Shown one piece after another: positions 39,359 to 49,172 of a stretch of 64,000 bases of DNA. The translations under genes were made by a program, and so were the position numbers. This DNA comes from Rhynchopus euleeides. Its lineage: Eukaryota > Euglenozoa > Diplonemea > Diplonemida > Diplonemidae. Location: positions 434,001 to 498,000 of the forward strand of contig OY723281.1 in assembly GCA_963210315.1 (NCBI GenBank), read 5' to 3'. The notes under the pieces are model-generated. The model saw only the letters and a program-made list of their open reading frames with translations. It was not told the DNA's origin and did not search any database. Each line of letters opens with the position of its first letter. Position 1 is the first letter of the stretch.

Positions 39359-39789
39359 ACCAGCGCCGAGAAGCGGGTAGCTGTGATCGGCCACCCGAGC
39401 GCGCGGGTCCGCTGCGTGAGATTCAGCACCTTCTCCATCTCACCGTCTGTGAGGAGGGGCTTCGGTCCCCGCTGCCTGGGCACGTGGTAGTCGCCCGTAT
39501 CCACCTTGTGCTTTACATATTTCGAAACCAGCGCGGCGGACACCTTCTTCTCGCTGTTCTTCTCCTTCCACTCCTTCACCGCGTCCACTTGACACTCCCT
39601 CTGTTGGGCGAGGTCAGTCAGGTGTACGATGTCCGCCACAGAAAGGGTGGTGCGCTGCGACTGCTTCTCAAGTATTTCCTCCACAAGAGCTACGTTGTCC
39701 GCCTCCTTCTGGGCAGCCTCGGAAGCCGCAGCCGCTGCCCTCCCCGCCGCCTCAAGGGCCACGTCGATGGGGGTAACTGTTCCGCTCAT
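39355..39789 (-). CDS. Truncated transposase-like, helix-turn-helix protein
   Basis: 144 residues. An Ala/Glu-rich helical N-terminus is followed by a segment resembling the DNA-binding region of pogo/Tc1-type transposases: SAALVSKYVKHK, then RGPKPLLTDGEMEKVLNLTQ and ALGWPITATRF. The pattern of a G-P-K-P-L-L-T linker followed by a helix is common between helix-turn-helix units and a DDE catalytic domain. No catalytic domain follows; the frame ends at the hairpin (39308-39358), so the element has an internal deletion. It might bind the element's ends but could not cut. Confidence 0.5.
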   Translation of the reverse strand: MSGTVTPIDVALEAAGRAAAAASEAAQKEADNVALVEEILEKQSQRTTLSVADIVHLTDLAQQRECQVDAVKEWKEKNSEKKVSAALVSKYVKHKVDTGDYHVPRQRGPKPLLTDGEMEKVLNLTQRTRALGWPITATRFSALV

Positions 39790-40439
39790 TGTGATGGAGG
39801 GTCCGGGATATGTTCTCGCTTCCTGGTGTGTGATTCGTGTCGTGTATTGGAGTGATTCAGAGGGAGGGGGTGGAATGAACGGTAGTCAACTAGATTGTGT
39901 GGGGCGCGATTAAACGTGGTTTTTATTTAGTGAATAATTAATTTTTTTTCGGAGACTTCACTAAATAGAAACCCGGATTAATATGGTCGGGCCTGTAAGT
40001 CCGCCACCACAGCAGCGGTGGTGGTGTCAAACACAGTGATGTGCCCGCCGTCGGAGGAACCCACAGCACACAGCGTCCCACACCTCGACAGTGTGAGGCA
40101 CCTGATGCCTTTTCCATGCGTGGATGAGTAGACTGTGGGAGCCTTGAGGTTGGGCCAGCGTGGGACGAGCTGGACAGCACCCCCGTCCTCCAGACCCGTG
40201 TCGGCAACGCGCTGTGCATCGTCCAGCTCCTCCTCACACCCTTCGATGTGTGCTGCGACGTTTTCAGCCTCACGGACTGGGTTGATAGCACCCGGGAACA
40301 TCTCGTTGAGCGCATCCGCCTTCAGCCCGACCACGGTCCCGCCTTCCGGAACACCGACGACACAGCCGTCTCCGGTCCCGCTGTGACGCACAGTCACATC
40401 CATGAGTTTGATCCGATTTGGTAACGAGCTAACTAGCTG

Positions 40440-40600
40440 GTCTGCTTTTCAGGAGAATGTGGGGGTGTGTGCAGTGTGCGATCAGGGGATGGGGATCAAG
40501 ACAGTGGGAAGGTGGGACCGGCACGTACTGCGGGGTTTGGTGTCCCTTCCCCTGAAGCCCAACACAGCCCCCTCGAAAGGAAGCGAAGCACACACAGGGT
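40440..40600. repeat. WD40 5' flank, type 2, truncated copy
   Basis: Matches the first 160 bp of 16480-16800, then breaks at about 40600 into unrelated sequence. Confidence 0.7.
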
Positions 40601-41990
40601 TTGGGACCCGCCCAACTTCCAGGTTACCGAGCTGGACAGGCCAAAGGAGGGTAGGAGGGTGGGAATGCTCCACCACAACAAGAAAGCTCCTCAAGACCAG
40701 AAATATATATAGGTTAACACCAAAGGGCACGCAACTCACCAGGCCCAAAGGGAACCTGACATTAGGCTCACCTGGGAAAGGGTGGGAGGGAAAACAAAGA
40801 GAAAGCGTAGCAACCGTGCTTCCTTCGCGAGATGGTTAGACACACACAGAAAAGGAACAGGATCGTCGGAAGCACTCCTACACTTTGACGCATCATAAAT
40901 GTGCTCAAATGAAGGTGGTGTTGTGAGTGTGATCGGCCTCTCTCTCCGCTGCAAATTCCCAACGTAAACTCAGATGGTGGGTGGTGGGGGAGTCTTGCTC
41001 AAATCCTGCTGTGTGTTATGCGGTGTTTCCCCTCAGCCCCCCTTCCAACCTTGCGTATTGCAAGCGGTAGTAAAAGTTCTCCCTTATGTTGTGCCCGTCC
41101 CCTGCCGAGTCGTGGCTGTTGCATCTCAGACTGGGGGCGGGCGGTCGCCGACGCTGACGCGCCTGGCGGCCTGTGGAAAGTGACGTGGGGCCAGGCCTGT
41201 CGCTAACTTTTCAATTCTAGAGATTTGGTGGGTTGACGCTCCTGTTTTGGGGGGAGCGGGAACAAAGAGACACGAATCCCTCTGTGAGTCGTGCGCGTTT
41301 TCCCTCAGCCCTCCTTCGAACCTTGCGCATTGCAAGCTGCTCAGGATGTGGGTGCTGTCTGAAGGACGCAAGGCAGGGAAAGGGACTGCACCTCGGGTGA
41401 AACGGAACAGTGTGGTGTGGCATGGCGGCAATGTGGTGTGTCTGCAGAAGAGGGGGCTGCGTGAGGGGGGGGGGGGGGGGGGTGGGCGGGATGTGGGGCA
41501 GTCTGCAGAGAGAACACTGCGTCAAAACCTGCTCCTTCTTCTCATATCAGGTGCACCGCACAAGAGGTGCTGTGCTGCGAGGCAAGAAATCAGCACGTTG
41601 CAAGAAGGAACACGACCGACACATGGCACTGAACACGAAGGAAGTGGGGGAGGGGAGAGGTTGTGATGAAACGCACACAACCTCGACCTGTGATGAGGTG
41701 AGATGCGGCTCTGGGATTCCGGCACTCCGCGTGCCCGTCAACACAAATCGAGCCTCCGCTCTCCCTGCCCTACTTCCTGCTTCATTGCATCGTGATGCAT
41801 TCTTGCATCAAAACGCGCGTAACGTTGTTTTTCGGGCGTGTTTTGTTGTCATTTTTAATAACGCGCATCCTAAAACGCGCAAAAGACGCACGCGCGCTAT
41901 CCATGTGCATGAGGCAAAGAAAAGTCACTTCACCATCCAGCAGCAACCGCTATTCGCCTGAAGTTTTGAAGGACGCAAGGCAAGGAACGA
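40601..41990. other. Spacer with repeated retroelement-terminus-like sequence
   Basis: No gene recognised. A sequence of about 65 bp (GTGTTTCCCCTCAGCCCCC, then TTCCAACCTTGCGTATTGCA) occurs at 41002-41068 and again at 41266-41338, also at 45396-45470, and inverted at 7372-7425 before the gag-like frame, so these may be solo termini of the DIRS-like family. A G run lies at 41467-41484. Confidence 0.5.
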
Positions 41991-41998
41991 GACTGCAC

Positions 41999-43135
41999 TC
42001 AGGGTGAAACGGAAGACACAGCACACACAGAGACTGAAGTTTTGTTCGTTGGTGTAAAGACCCACCTCCCGCAGAGGCTGAGTGCAACACCATAACCCTT
42101 TGAGTCCACCTTCCCCAGACTCTCTCCTGTGCTGAGGCGGTACAGAGGGGTGGTGTCACTGTGCAGAGTCTGCACTGCAACAACACCACCTGGCTGTGAC
42201 ACAGCAAGTGAGGCAGGCTTGCTCTCCAGTTGCACAGTACGCAGGCAGCTGAGGGAGGTTGTGCACCACACCTTGAGTGACTTGTCGAAAGAGCACGACA
42301 CCAGGTGCTGCTCGTCCTGAGTCAGGGCGATGCCAGTCACCCAACCAGTGTGGTCATCCAGGGTGTGTGTGTGTGTGAGGGTGCTGATGTCCCACACACG
42401 GATGGTCTTGTCACCTGACCCGCTGAAGATCCTCGTGCCCGACACAGCAATGCTGTCAACAGCCTCGCTGTGACCCTCCAGCACTGTGGCGCTCGGTGTG
42501 CCCTTCAAGTCCCACACACGCACTTCGCCTGATTCGTCTCCGGACACCAGACGTCCGCAGTGTGTCCACGCTGCACTGAGCACAGGGGCGTTGTTGTGGT
42601 GCAGCATGCACACCTCCTCCCAAGTTGAAGTCAGCCACACGCAGATGGTGCCGTCAGAAGAGCACGTTGCCAACCACGTCCCACAGACAGAGAACGCTGT
42701 GCAAATAATCGTCTTGTTGCCGTGTATTAAGTCCGCCACCACAGCAGCGGTGGTGGTGTCAAACACAGTGATGTGCCCGCCGTTGCTGTAACACACAGCA
42801 CACAGCGTCCCACACCTCGACAGTGTGATGCGGCAGATCTCGTCGCGATGGGTCGATGAGTAGACTGCGGGAGCCTTGACGATGGGCCAGCGTGGGACGA
42901 GCTGGACAGCACCCCCGTCCTCGAGACCCGTGTCGGCAACGCGCTGTGCATCGTCCAGCTCCTCCTCACACCCTTCGATGTGTGCTGCGACGTTTTCAGC
43001 CTCACGGACTGGGTTGATGGAACCCGGGAACATCTCGTTGAGCGCATCCGCCTTCAGCCCGACCACGGTCCCGCCTTCCGGAACACCGACGACACAGCTG
43101 TCACCAGTCTCAGCATGACGGACAGGCACTTCCAT
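41999..43135 (-). CDS. Ubiquitin-like/WD40 propeller protein, copy 12
   Basis: 378 residues from MEVPVRHAETG, a type-4 start shared in part with the copy at 52074; the open frame extends 44 codons further upstream, outside the family. Entries: DEICR (after STHR), NNAPVL, EAVD, GWVTG. Blade 4 GDKT, blade 5 FDKS, and DDHTG replaces DGHTG. Blade 1 has the GGH insertion seen in the copies at 1045, 15340 and 31092. Blade 6 reads SQPGGVVAVQT. No frame damage. Confidence 0.85.
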   Translation of the reverse strand: MEVPVRHAETGDSCVVGVPEGGTVVGLKADALNEMFPGSINPVREAENVAAHIEGCEEELDDAQRVADTGLEDGGAVQLVPRWPIVKAPAVYSSTHRDEICRITLSRCGTLCAVCYSNGGHITVFDTTTAAVVADLIHGNKTIICTAFSVCGTWLATCSSDGTICVWLTSTWEEVCMLHHNNAPVLSAAWTHCGRLVSGDESGEVRVWDLKGTPSATVLEGHSEAVDSIAVSGTRIFSGSGDKTIRVWDISTLTHTHTLDDHTGWVTGIALTQDEQHLVSCSFDKSLKVWCTTSLSCLRTVQLESKPASLAVSQPGGVVAVQTLHSDTTPLYRLSTGESLGKVDSKGYGVALSLCGRWVFTPTNKTSVSVCAVSSVSP

Positions 43136-43304
43136 GACTTTGGCGACCAGCTGCTCAGGTCTTCTGGAGACAGTGGCGGTGTGTGCAGTGCGCGATGGTG
43201 GGGATGGGGATAAAGAGAGTGGCAAAGTGGGATCAACACGGATTGTGTCTGACAGAGCCAAGGCCAAGTCTCAGGTGTGCATTGCAAAGGTGGAGAGGGG
43301 GGCT

Positions 43305-43520
43305 TCGTGAGGGAGGGGAGGGGGTGTGGAGCAGTCTGCAGAGAGAGCACTGCGTCAGTCGTTTGACCTCTTCTCATATCAGATGCAAACACATCAGCTG
43401 CCTCCAAACAGAGCGGAGGTCAGAGGGTGATGTGTTCCAAGGCTAGAAAGGAAGAGACTGCAGAACACAACAAATACCGAACACGACGGCAAACACGAAG
43501 GCAGGGAACAGGGTGACGAG
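43305..43520. repeat. WD40 3' flank block, copy 6
   Basis: Close to 30870-31085; precedes the 3' end of the gene at 43530. Confidence 0.75.
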
Positions 43521-43529
43521 ACACTGCAC

Positions 43530-44768
43530 TCAGGGTGAAACAGAAGACACAGCACACACAGAGACTGAAGTGTTGTTGTTTGTTGGTGTGAAGACCCACC
43601 TCCCGCAGAGGCTGAGTGCAACACCATTACCCTTTGAGTCCACCTCCCCCAGACACTCTCCTGTGCTGAGGCGGTACAGTGCGGTGGTGGACCAGCCTTT
43701 CACTGCAACAACATCACCTGGCTGTGACACAGCAAGTGAGGAGGGATCGTAGTCCAGCTGCACAGTCGGACCAGGTGGCACAGTACGCAGGCAGCTGAGG
43801 GAGGTTGTGCACCACACCTTGAGTGACTTGTCCCAAGAGCACGACACCAGGTGCTGCTCGTCCTGAGTCAGGGCGATGCCGGTCACCAAATCAGTGTGGC
43901 CATCCAGGGTGTGTGTGTGTGTGAGGGTGCTTATGTCCCACACACGGATGGTCTGGTCTTCTGACCCGCTGAAGATCCTCGTGCCCGACACAGCAATGCT
44001 GTGAACAGCCTTGCTGTGACCCTCCAGCAGTGTAGCGCTCGGTGTGCCCTTCAAGTCCCACACACGCACTTTGCCGTTCTCGTCTCCGGACACCAGACGT
44101 CCGCAGTGTGTCCACACTGCACTGAACACCTTGGTGTTGTTGTGGTGCAGCATGCACACCTTCTCCCAAGTTGAAGTCAGCCACACGCAGAGGGTGCCGT
44201 CATCAGAGCACGTTGCCAACCACGTCCCACAGGCAGGGAATGCTGTGCAACTAATAATACCGTTGCCGTGTGTTAAGTCCGCCACCACAGCAGCGGTGGT
44301 GGTGTCAAACACAGTGATGTGTCCTTTGTCGTAACCCACAGCACACAGCGTCCCACACCTCGACAGTGTGATGCAGAAGACTCTGCAGCCATGAGTCGAT
44401 GAGTAGACTGCGGGAGCCTTGACGATGGGCCAGCGTGGGACGAGCTGGACAGCACCCCCGTCCTCCAGACCCGTGTCGGCAACACGCTGTGCATCGTCCA
44501 GCTCCTCCTCACACCCTTCGATGTGTGCTGCGACGCATGCAGCCTCACGGACTGGGTTGATAGAACCCGGGAACATCTCGTTGAGCGCATCCGCCTTCAG
44601 CCCGACCACGGTCCCGCCTTCCGGAACACCGACGACACAGCTGTCACCGGTCCCGCTGTGACGCACAGTCACATCCACGGTGGGGCCGTTCCTTGCTGTG
44701 GTGGGGGTGGTTGGGAGGAGGTGAGGTGTCGAGATGGTTGTCGGGTCGCACGCTCCACACAATATCAC
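43530..44768 (-). CDS. Ubiquitin-like/WD40 propeller protein, copy 13, altered start
   Basis: The family start ATG is GTG here (44678: VDVTVRHSG). The nearest in-frame ATG is 30 codons upstream at 44768, which gives 412 residues with an unrelated leader. The rest is open: AACVAAH variant in the ubiquitin-like part, entries CRVFC, NNTKVF, KAVH and DLVTG, blade 4 EDQT, blade 5 WDKS. Blade 2 has TLCVW for TICVW. A six-residue insertion (PPGPTV) follows CLRTV between blades 5 and 6, apparently a local duplication. It may be silent, start at the GTG, or use the longer leader. Confidence 0.75.
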   Translation of the reverse strand: MILCGACDPTTISTPHLLPTTPTTARNGPTVDVTVRHSGTGDSCVVGVPEGGTVVGLKADALNEMFPGSINPVREAACVAAHIEGCEEELDDAQRVADTGLEDGGAVQLVPRWPIVKAPAVYSSTHGCRVFCITLSRCGTLCAVGYDKGHITVFDTTTAAVVADLTHGNGIISCTAFPACGTWLATCSDDGTLCVWLTSTWEKVCMLHHNNTKVFSAVWTHCGRLVSGDENGKVRVWDLKGTPSATLLEGHSKAVHSIAVSGTRIFSGSEDQTIRVWDISTLTHTHTLDGHTDLVTGIALTQDEQHLVSCSWDKSLKVWCTTSLSCLRTVPPGPTVQLDYDPSSLAVSQPGDVVAVKGWSTTALYRLSTGECLGEVDSKGNGVALSLCGRWVFTPTNNNTSVSVCAVSSVSP

Positions 44769-44819
44769 AGAGTCCCCACAGTTGGGCTGCGGAAGAACTG
44801 TCAGAAGGCAACCTCTCCT

Positions 44820-45167
44820 TCACAACCAGAACCGTTGAGCTGACACCAGTTGCACTGTCAAGTTGACGCTTCCCCACACGGAAACACACACGAAACCTGT
44901 TCCTTGCATTGGTGCTGCCATACTCTTGCTGCTGGGTTCGACACCTGCGGGCTCTGTGGGATTGGTGGCGAGCACCTTCTCCACGACTGGGCCCCCCTCC
45001 GCCGCGATGCCCCCCTCCAGGGACCCACCCACAGCACCCGGCGTCGCAGGCGATTGCACCGGGCAGGCCGTGACGCGACGCCGCTTCGACGCGCTCTGTG
45101 GGGGAGTGCCCGGCTCCGCTGCGGGGGGCGTCACGCACCTCCCCTTGTTCCCGCCCCTCGCAGACAT
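44820..45167 (-). CDS. Unrecognised ORF beginning MSARGGNKGR
   Basis: 115 codons. The first 40 residues are basic and Pro/Ser-rich (PPQSASKRRRV), then Ala/Gly-rich, then a less ordered end. It starts 50-75 bp from sequence resembling the retroelement direct repeat in inverted orientation (45217-45239), so it may be the opening of a gag-like ORF of another mobile element truncated at about 44820. It abuts the copy 13 start region. No domain recognised. Confidence 0.35.
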   Translation of the reverse strand: MSARGGNKGRCVTPPAAEPGTPPQSASKRRRVTACPVQSPATPGAVGGSLEGGIAAEGGPVVEKVLATNPTEPAGVEPSSKSMAAPMQGTGFVCVSVWGSVNLTVQLVSAQRFWL

Positions 45168-45257
45168 GGTGTGGGGATTAGATGGAGGCTGTGTGGGTGG
45201 TGGTGTGCACATTGAGTGCGGAGGGCTGGAGCGGGAACCAAGAACACTTTGCGCTTG

Positions 45258-45395
45258 CAAATCAGAAAGGGGAGAGAAGAACCAGCGGGTATTCGTCGAT
45301 TGCGAGAACACCCCACACGCCTGCTGCGGACGTGGTGTGTCCTGCATGATCTGCATCGCAAAGTTTCCTGCGTTGCTTGCACAACTCCAAGACAT
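45258..45395. repeat. Paralogous empty site of the 17.8 kb insertion
   Basis: Matches 17755-17819 joined directly to 18157-18225, without the insert. It shows the pre-insertion state. Confidence 0.8.
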
Positions 45396-45470
45396 AAATC
45401 CTGCTGTGAGTTGTGCGGTGTTTCCCCCCAGCCCCCTTCCAACCTTCCGTACTGCAAGCTGCTCAGGATG

Positions 45471-46540
45471 TGGGTGCTGGTGGAAGAATCGGGGGATGTG
45501 CTGGGCAATCTCTTAGTCAACACTGGTCTCAGGTGTGCATTGCAAGGGTGGACAGGGGGGTTTCGTGAGGGAGAGAGCACTGCGTCAATCAGCTACCATC
45601 TCCGCATCTCAGATGGAAACGCAGCAGCTCTCTCCAAACAGAGCAGGGGTCAGGCACGTGTCTTCACAGTACGAAGGCAGCTGTCCAAATGCTGTTGACG
45701 CGGAAACCTTGGCCTTCAATGTTCTCCATTGAATATTCGCTACTACAATCAAGTTCTGCACTCACCCACGCTCCAGAGAGCTCACGCCATCCCCTTCGCG
45801 GCGTGGGTCACGCACTCCTACGCATGCCACGGCTTTTCAATACCGGAGCACGGCCGACTACGGGTGGGTCGCTTGAGCACCATCCATGTTCAGGACAGGT
45901 TCATTCGGCAGGTGGGAGGTTGTGCACCACCTTGAGTGACTTGTCCTGCGAGGGGTCGTGCTGCACAATGGCACTGCACAGGGAGAAGGCCGAGAGGCGG
46001 GAGAGGGCGTGGGGTGGGCGGAGGGGGGCAGAGGCTGAAGATGCAGGCAAGGGGCGGTCGGCACGGAGGGGGTGCAGAGGGGGTCCGGCAGCCACCCCAC
46101 ACCCAGCCCCACAGGTTGAACACCACACAAGGCAGGGAGCAGGGTTCTGCAATCTGCAACCAACAACACGCAACCCACCCTACCCACACCCGACCCCCTC
46201 ACTGCTTTTGGAATGGAACACTCAGGTCGGATCACGCCACCACCCCACACCCACCTCTCGCCACCTGCCACCCTGCAGCAGCTGTCAGCAAGAGAGGGTC
46301 TTTACTGTCATGCTACTGTGTTAAAAGCGTTAGAGGAATACCTCTGACAACACCACCCCACACCCACCTCTCGGTGCCTGCTGTCAATCAGAGAGGGCCC
46401 TCGCTCGACAGTGCGGAAAGGTCAGACACTCACAGTGGGACAGGGCTGTTGTGTTGTCGATGAGTGTTAAACCAACGGTAATAACGGTAGAACCGGTATC
46501 GGGGTGAACTCGAATGCAGTGAACAGGGTGACGAGACACT
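45471..46540. other. Spacer with small WD40 remnants
   Basis: No intact gene. CACAGTACGAAGGCAGCTG at about 45666 and GAGGTTGTGCACCAC...CTTGAGTGACTTGTCCTG at 45915-45949 are fragments of WD40 blade 5-6 coding sequence (minus strand). 46160-46280 matches the spacer block at 15080-15180. A mosaic of duplicated pieces. Confidence 0.6.
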
Positions 46541-46544
46541 GCAC

Positions 46545-47679
46545 TCAGGGTGAAACGGAAGACACAGCACACACAGAGACTGAAGTGCGTTTCGTTGGTG
46601 TGAAGACCCACCTCCCGCAGAGGCTGAGTGCAACACCATAACCCTTTGAGTCCACCTTCCCCAGACACTCACCTGTGCTGAGGCGGTACAGATCGGTACG
46701 CATGAGAGGAAGCGCCACTGCGACAACATCACCTGGCTGTGACACAGCAACTGAGGGCGGAATGTATGGCAGTTGCACAGTACGCAGGCAGCTGAGGGAG
46801 GTTGTGCACCACACCTTGAGTGACTTGTCCTCAGAGCACGACACCAGGTGCTGCTCGTCCTGAGTCAGGGCGATGCCATGGACGGGGCCAGTGTGCCCAT
46901 CCAGTGTGTGTGTGTGTGTGTGTGAGGGTGCTGATGTCCCACACACGGATGCTCTTGTCAGATGACCCGCTGAAGATCCTCGTGCCCGACACAGCAATGC
47001 TCTTAACAGCATCGCTGTGACTCTCCAGCACTGTGGCGCTCGGTGTGCCCTTCAAGTCCCACACACGCACTTTGACTTTGGAGCCTCCGGAGACCAGACG
47101 CCCGCAGTGTGTCCACACTGCACTGAACACCCAGTTGTTGTCATGGTCCAGCATGCACACCTCCTCCCAAGTTGATGTCAGCCACACGCAGATGGTGCCG
47201 TCACGAGAGCACGTTGCCAACCACGTCCCACAGACAGAGAACGCTGTGCAAGTAATCACCTTCTCGCCGTGTGTTAAGTCCGCCACCACAGCAGCGGTGG
47301 TGGTGTCAAACAAAGTGATGTGTCCTTTGTAGTAACCCACAGCACACAGCGTCCCACACCTCGACAGTGTGATGGACATGATGTACTCGCAATGCGTCGA
47401 TGAGTAGACTGCGGGGGCCTTGACGATGGGCCAGCGTGGGACGAGCTGGACAGCACCCCCGTCCTCCAGACCCGTGTCGGCAACACGCTGTGCATCGTCC
47501 AGCTCCTCCTCACACCCTTCGATGTGTGCTGCGACGTTTTCAGCCTCACGGACTGGGTTGATAGAACCCGGGAACATCTCGTTGAGCGCATCCGCCTTCA
47601 GCCCGACCACGGTCCCGCCTTCCGGAACACCGACGACACAGCTGCCACCGGTCCCCGTGTGACGCACAGTCACATCCAT
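46545..47679 (-). pseudogene. Ubiquitin-like/WD40 protein, copy 14, GT-repeat frameshift
   Basis: The start at 47679 (MDVTVRHTG) and blades 1-4 are open; the C-terminal blades 5-7 are open in another frame. The switch lies in the coding dinucleotide repeat at about 46904-46923: ten GT units, where same-length copies have seven or eight, a net gain of 4 bp. Entries: EYIMS, DNNWVF, DAVK, GPVHG. It is closest to the copy at 15340 in blades 3, 5 and 6. As written it makes a protein ending in a wrong-frame tail after blade 4. Because the repeat can change by slippage, the state may be reversible. Confidence 0.85.
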
Positions 47680-48070
47680 GGTATTTGATTCTTCTTCCCC
47701 GTTCAACTTGCACGCAGAAACAAACTGCAAAGCCTTCCTGGAGGGTGTGGCGGTGTGTGCAGTGGGTGACGGTGTGGATGGGGATCAAAGACAGAGTCCC
47801 TCAAAGTGGTGCTCAGGAAGTCGCTCCTTCATGGGATGGGGTTGTGGCGGGGTTGGGGGAAGAGCCTCGTGTTCTGTGCTCTCTGCTCGGAACGACTTTG
47901 CGAGTGGGTGAGGGGTCTGAGGGAGATGCTGGGCTGTTGTGACGGGCACAACACGCAACCCACCTTACCCACACCCGACCCCCTCACTGCTTTTGGAATG
48001 GAACACTCAGGTCAGATCACGGCACCACCCCACACCCACCTCTCGCCACCTGCCACCCTGCTGCAGCTGT
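47680..48070. repeat. WD40 5' flank, type 1, copy 2
   Basis: Near-identical to 14801-15190 for most of its length. Confidence 0.75.
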
Positions 48071-48393
48071 CAGCAAAGAGAGGGTCTTCGCCCTGACCAC
48101 CACAGCACTGCCTCTCTGCCCCTCAGTGAGCCCCTCACAGAACGACAGGGAGACTGTGTTGCCCCCTCCCCCCACACAGCCTCGGACAGGCTGTTGTGTT
48201 GTGTGACCAGAGGTGGTCTTCGCCCTGACCACCACAGCGCTGCCTCTCTGCATTGTGCTGGTCACGGAAAATGGGACAAATGCAGGGAACAGGTTGCGGG
48301 ACACTGAGGGGCACTCAGGGTGAAACGACACACCACACGGTGAACAACAGTGTCCCCTCATGGGGTCCACTTTAGGAGTAGTAGGGACTTTAG

Positions 48394-49172
48394 GAGTAGT
48401 AGGGACAACAGTGTCCCCTCATGGGGTCACTTTAGGAGGCGATATGAATCAGAGGGTAACAATGGATGGGGTGAGGAGTGAAGTTGTCTGCAGTAGAACT
48501 GTCGATACGTACGGGGGACCCGTGAGGAAACCGCCACCGAAGCCGGACTGCTGAATGGTGGTGAGTGACCTCAGAGGTTCCCTTCCAACCTTGCTGGAAC
48601 CACTACGGCAAGTGGTAAAACACACAAAAATGGTAAGAGAGGGCCTGCCCACCCAAAATCAGTCTCCTCACCCGCGATACTCCCTCAGATCTAGCCTCCC
48701 AGTGACCCCCCAAGACGCACCAAAGGTGCTTCAACTAGTTGACTAACAATGGGGGACTTCGCCCTGTGTCACTGTGTGTTGAAACCAGTTTGAAGGTCCT
48801 CGAGTGCCATTTCCCTGTCCAGCCCCCCCGTGACCAGTGTATCGTCATATTTCGTTGATTGGTCCTCCGACACATTGAGGTATGTATAATGTCCACTGTG
48901 CATGGTAGGTCCATGGCGCATCACAGGAAGAAATATCACTGTCAAAAGTAAGAAAGTGTGAGATCCTGGTGAGAAACGCGAGGCGCTACACAAAACGTGA
49001 CACAAGCTGACACAGCTTGGCAGAGTTTGAGAGAGAGCAGAACTCAAATATGCAAGCGGATGCAACGCGACGGCAAACACGAAGACAGGGAACAGGGTGA
49101 CGAGACACTGCACTCAGGGTGAAACGGAAGACACAGCACACACAGAGACTGAAGTGTTCTCGTTCGTTGGTG
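48394..49172. repeat. Segmental duplication SD1, copy 2
   Basis: Partner of 324-1102. It precedes the damaged WD40 copy at 49114. A short local tandem (TTTAGGAGTAGTAGGGAC) lies at its left edge (48371-48408) and is not present in copy 1. Confidence 0.88.

Larger units (their letters stand above)
39119..39995. mobile_element. 877-bp TA-target DNA transposon
   Basis: The ends start CAGGCCCG and finish CGGGCCTG. After a variable stretch both sides carry CCGGGTTYCTATTTAGTGAA in inverted orientation (39168-39187 and 39959-39976). TA lies on each side (39117-39118 and 39996-39997), single in intact paralogues, so the target duplication is TA as in Tc1/mariner-type elements. One minus-strand ORF of 144 codons is present, too short for a complete transposase. 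A perfect 23-bp hairpin sits just past its stop. Confidence 0.88.
38388..40403 (-). pseudogene. Ubiquitin-like/WD40 protein, copy 11, split by transposon
   Basis: The 5' part (start 40403, MDVTVRHSG to VVADL in blade 1) and the 3' part (from blade 2, TWLATCCYDG, to SSVSP) are each open, but an 877-bp element (39119-39995) interrupts the codons for the blade 1-2 linker. Other copies read GTGTTAAGTCC here; this one has GTGTTA, the element, then TAAGTCC. Entries: KGIRC, NDTTVC, KAVV, DSVKD; blade 4 has LDES. Blade 3 has VRHLKG in place of VWDLKG, a loss of the WD pair. Precise excision would restore the frame. Confidence 0.9.
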
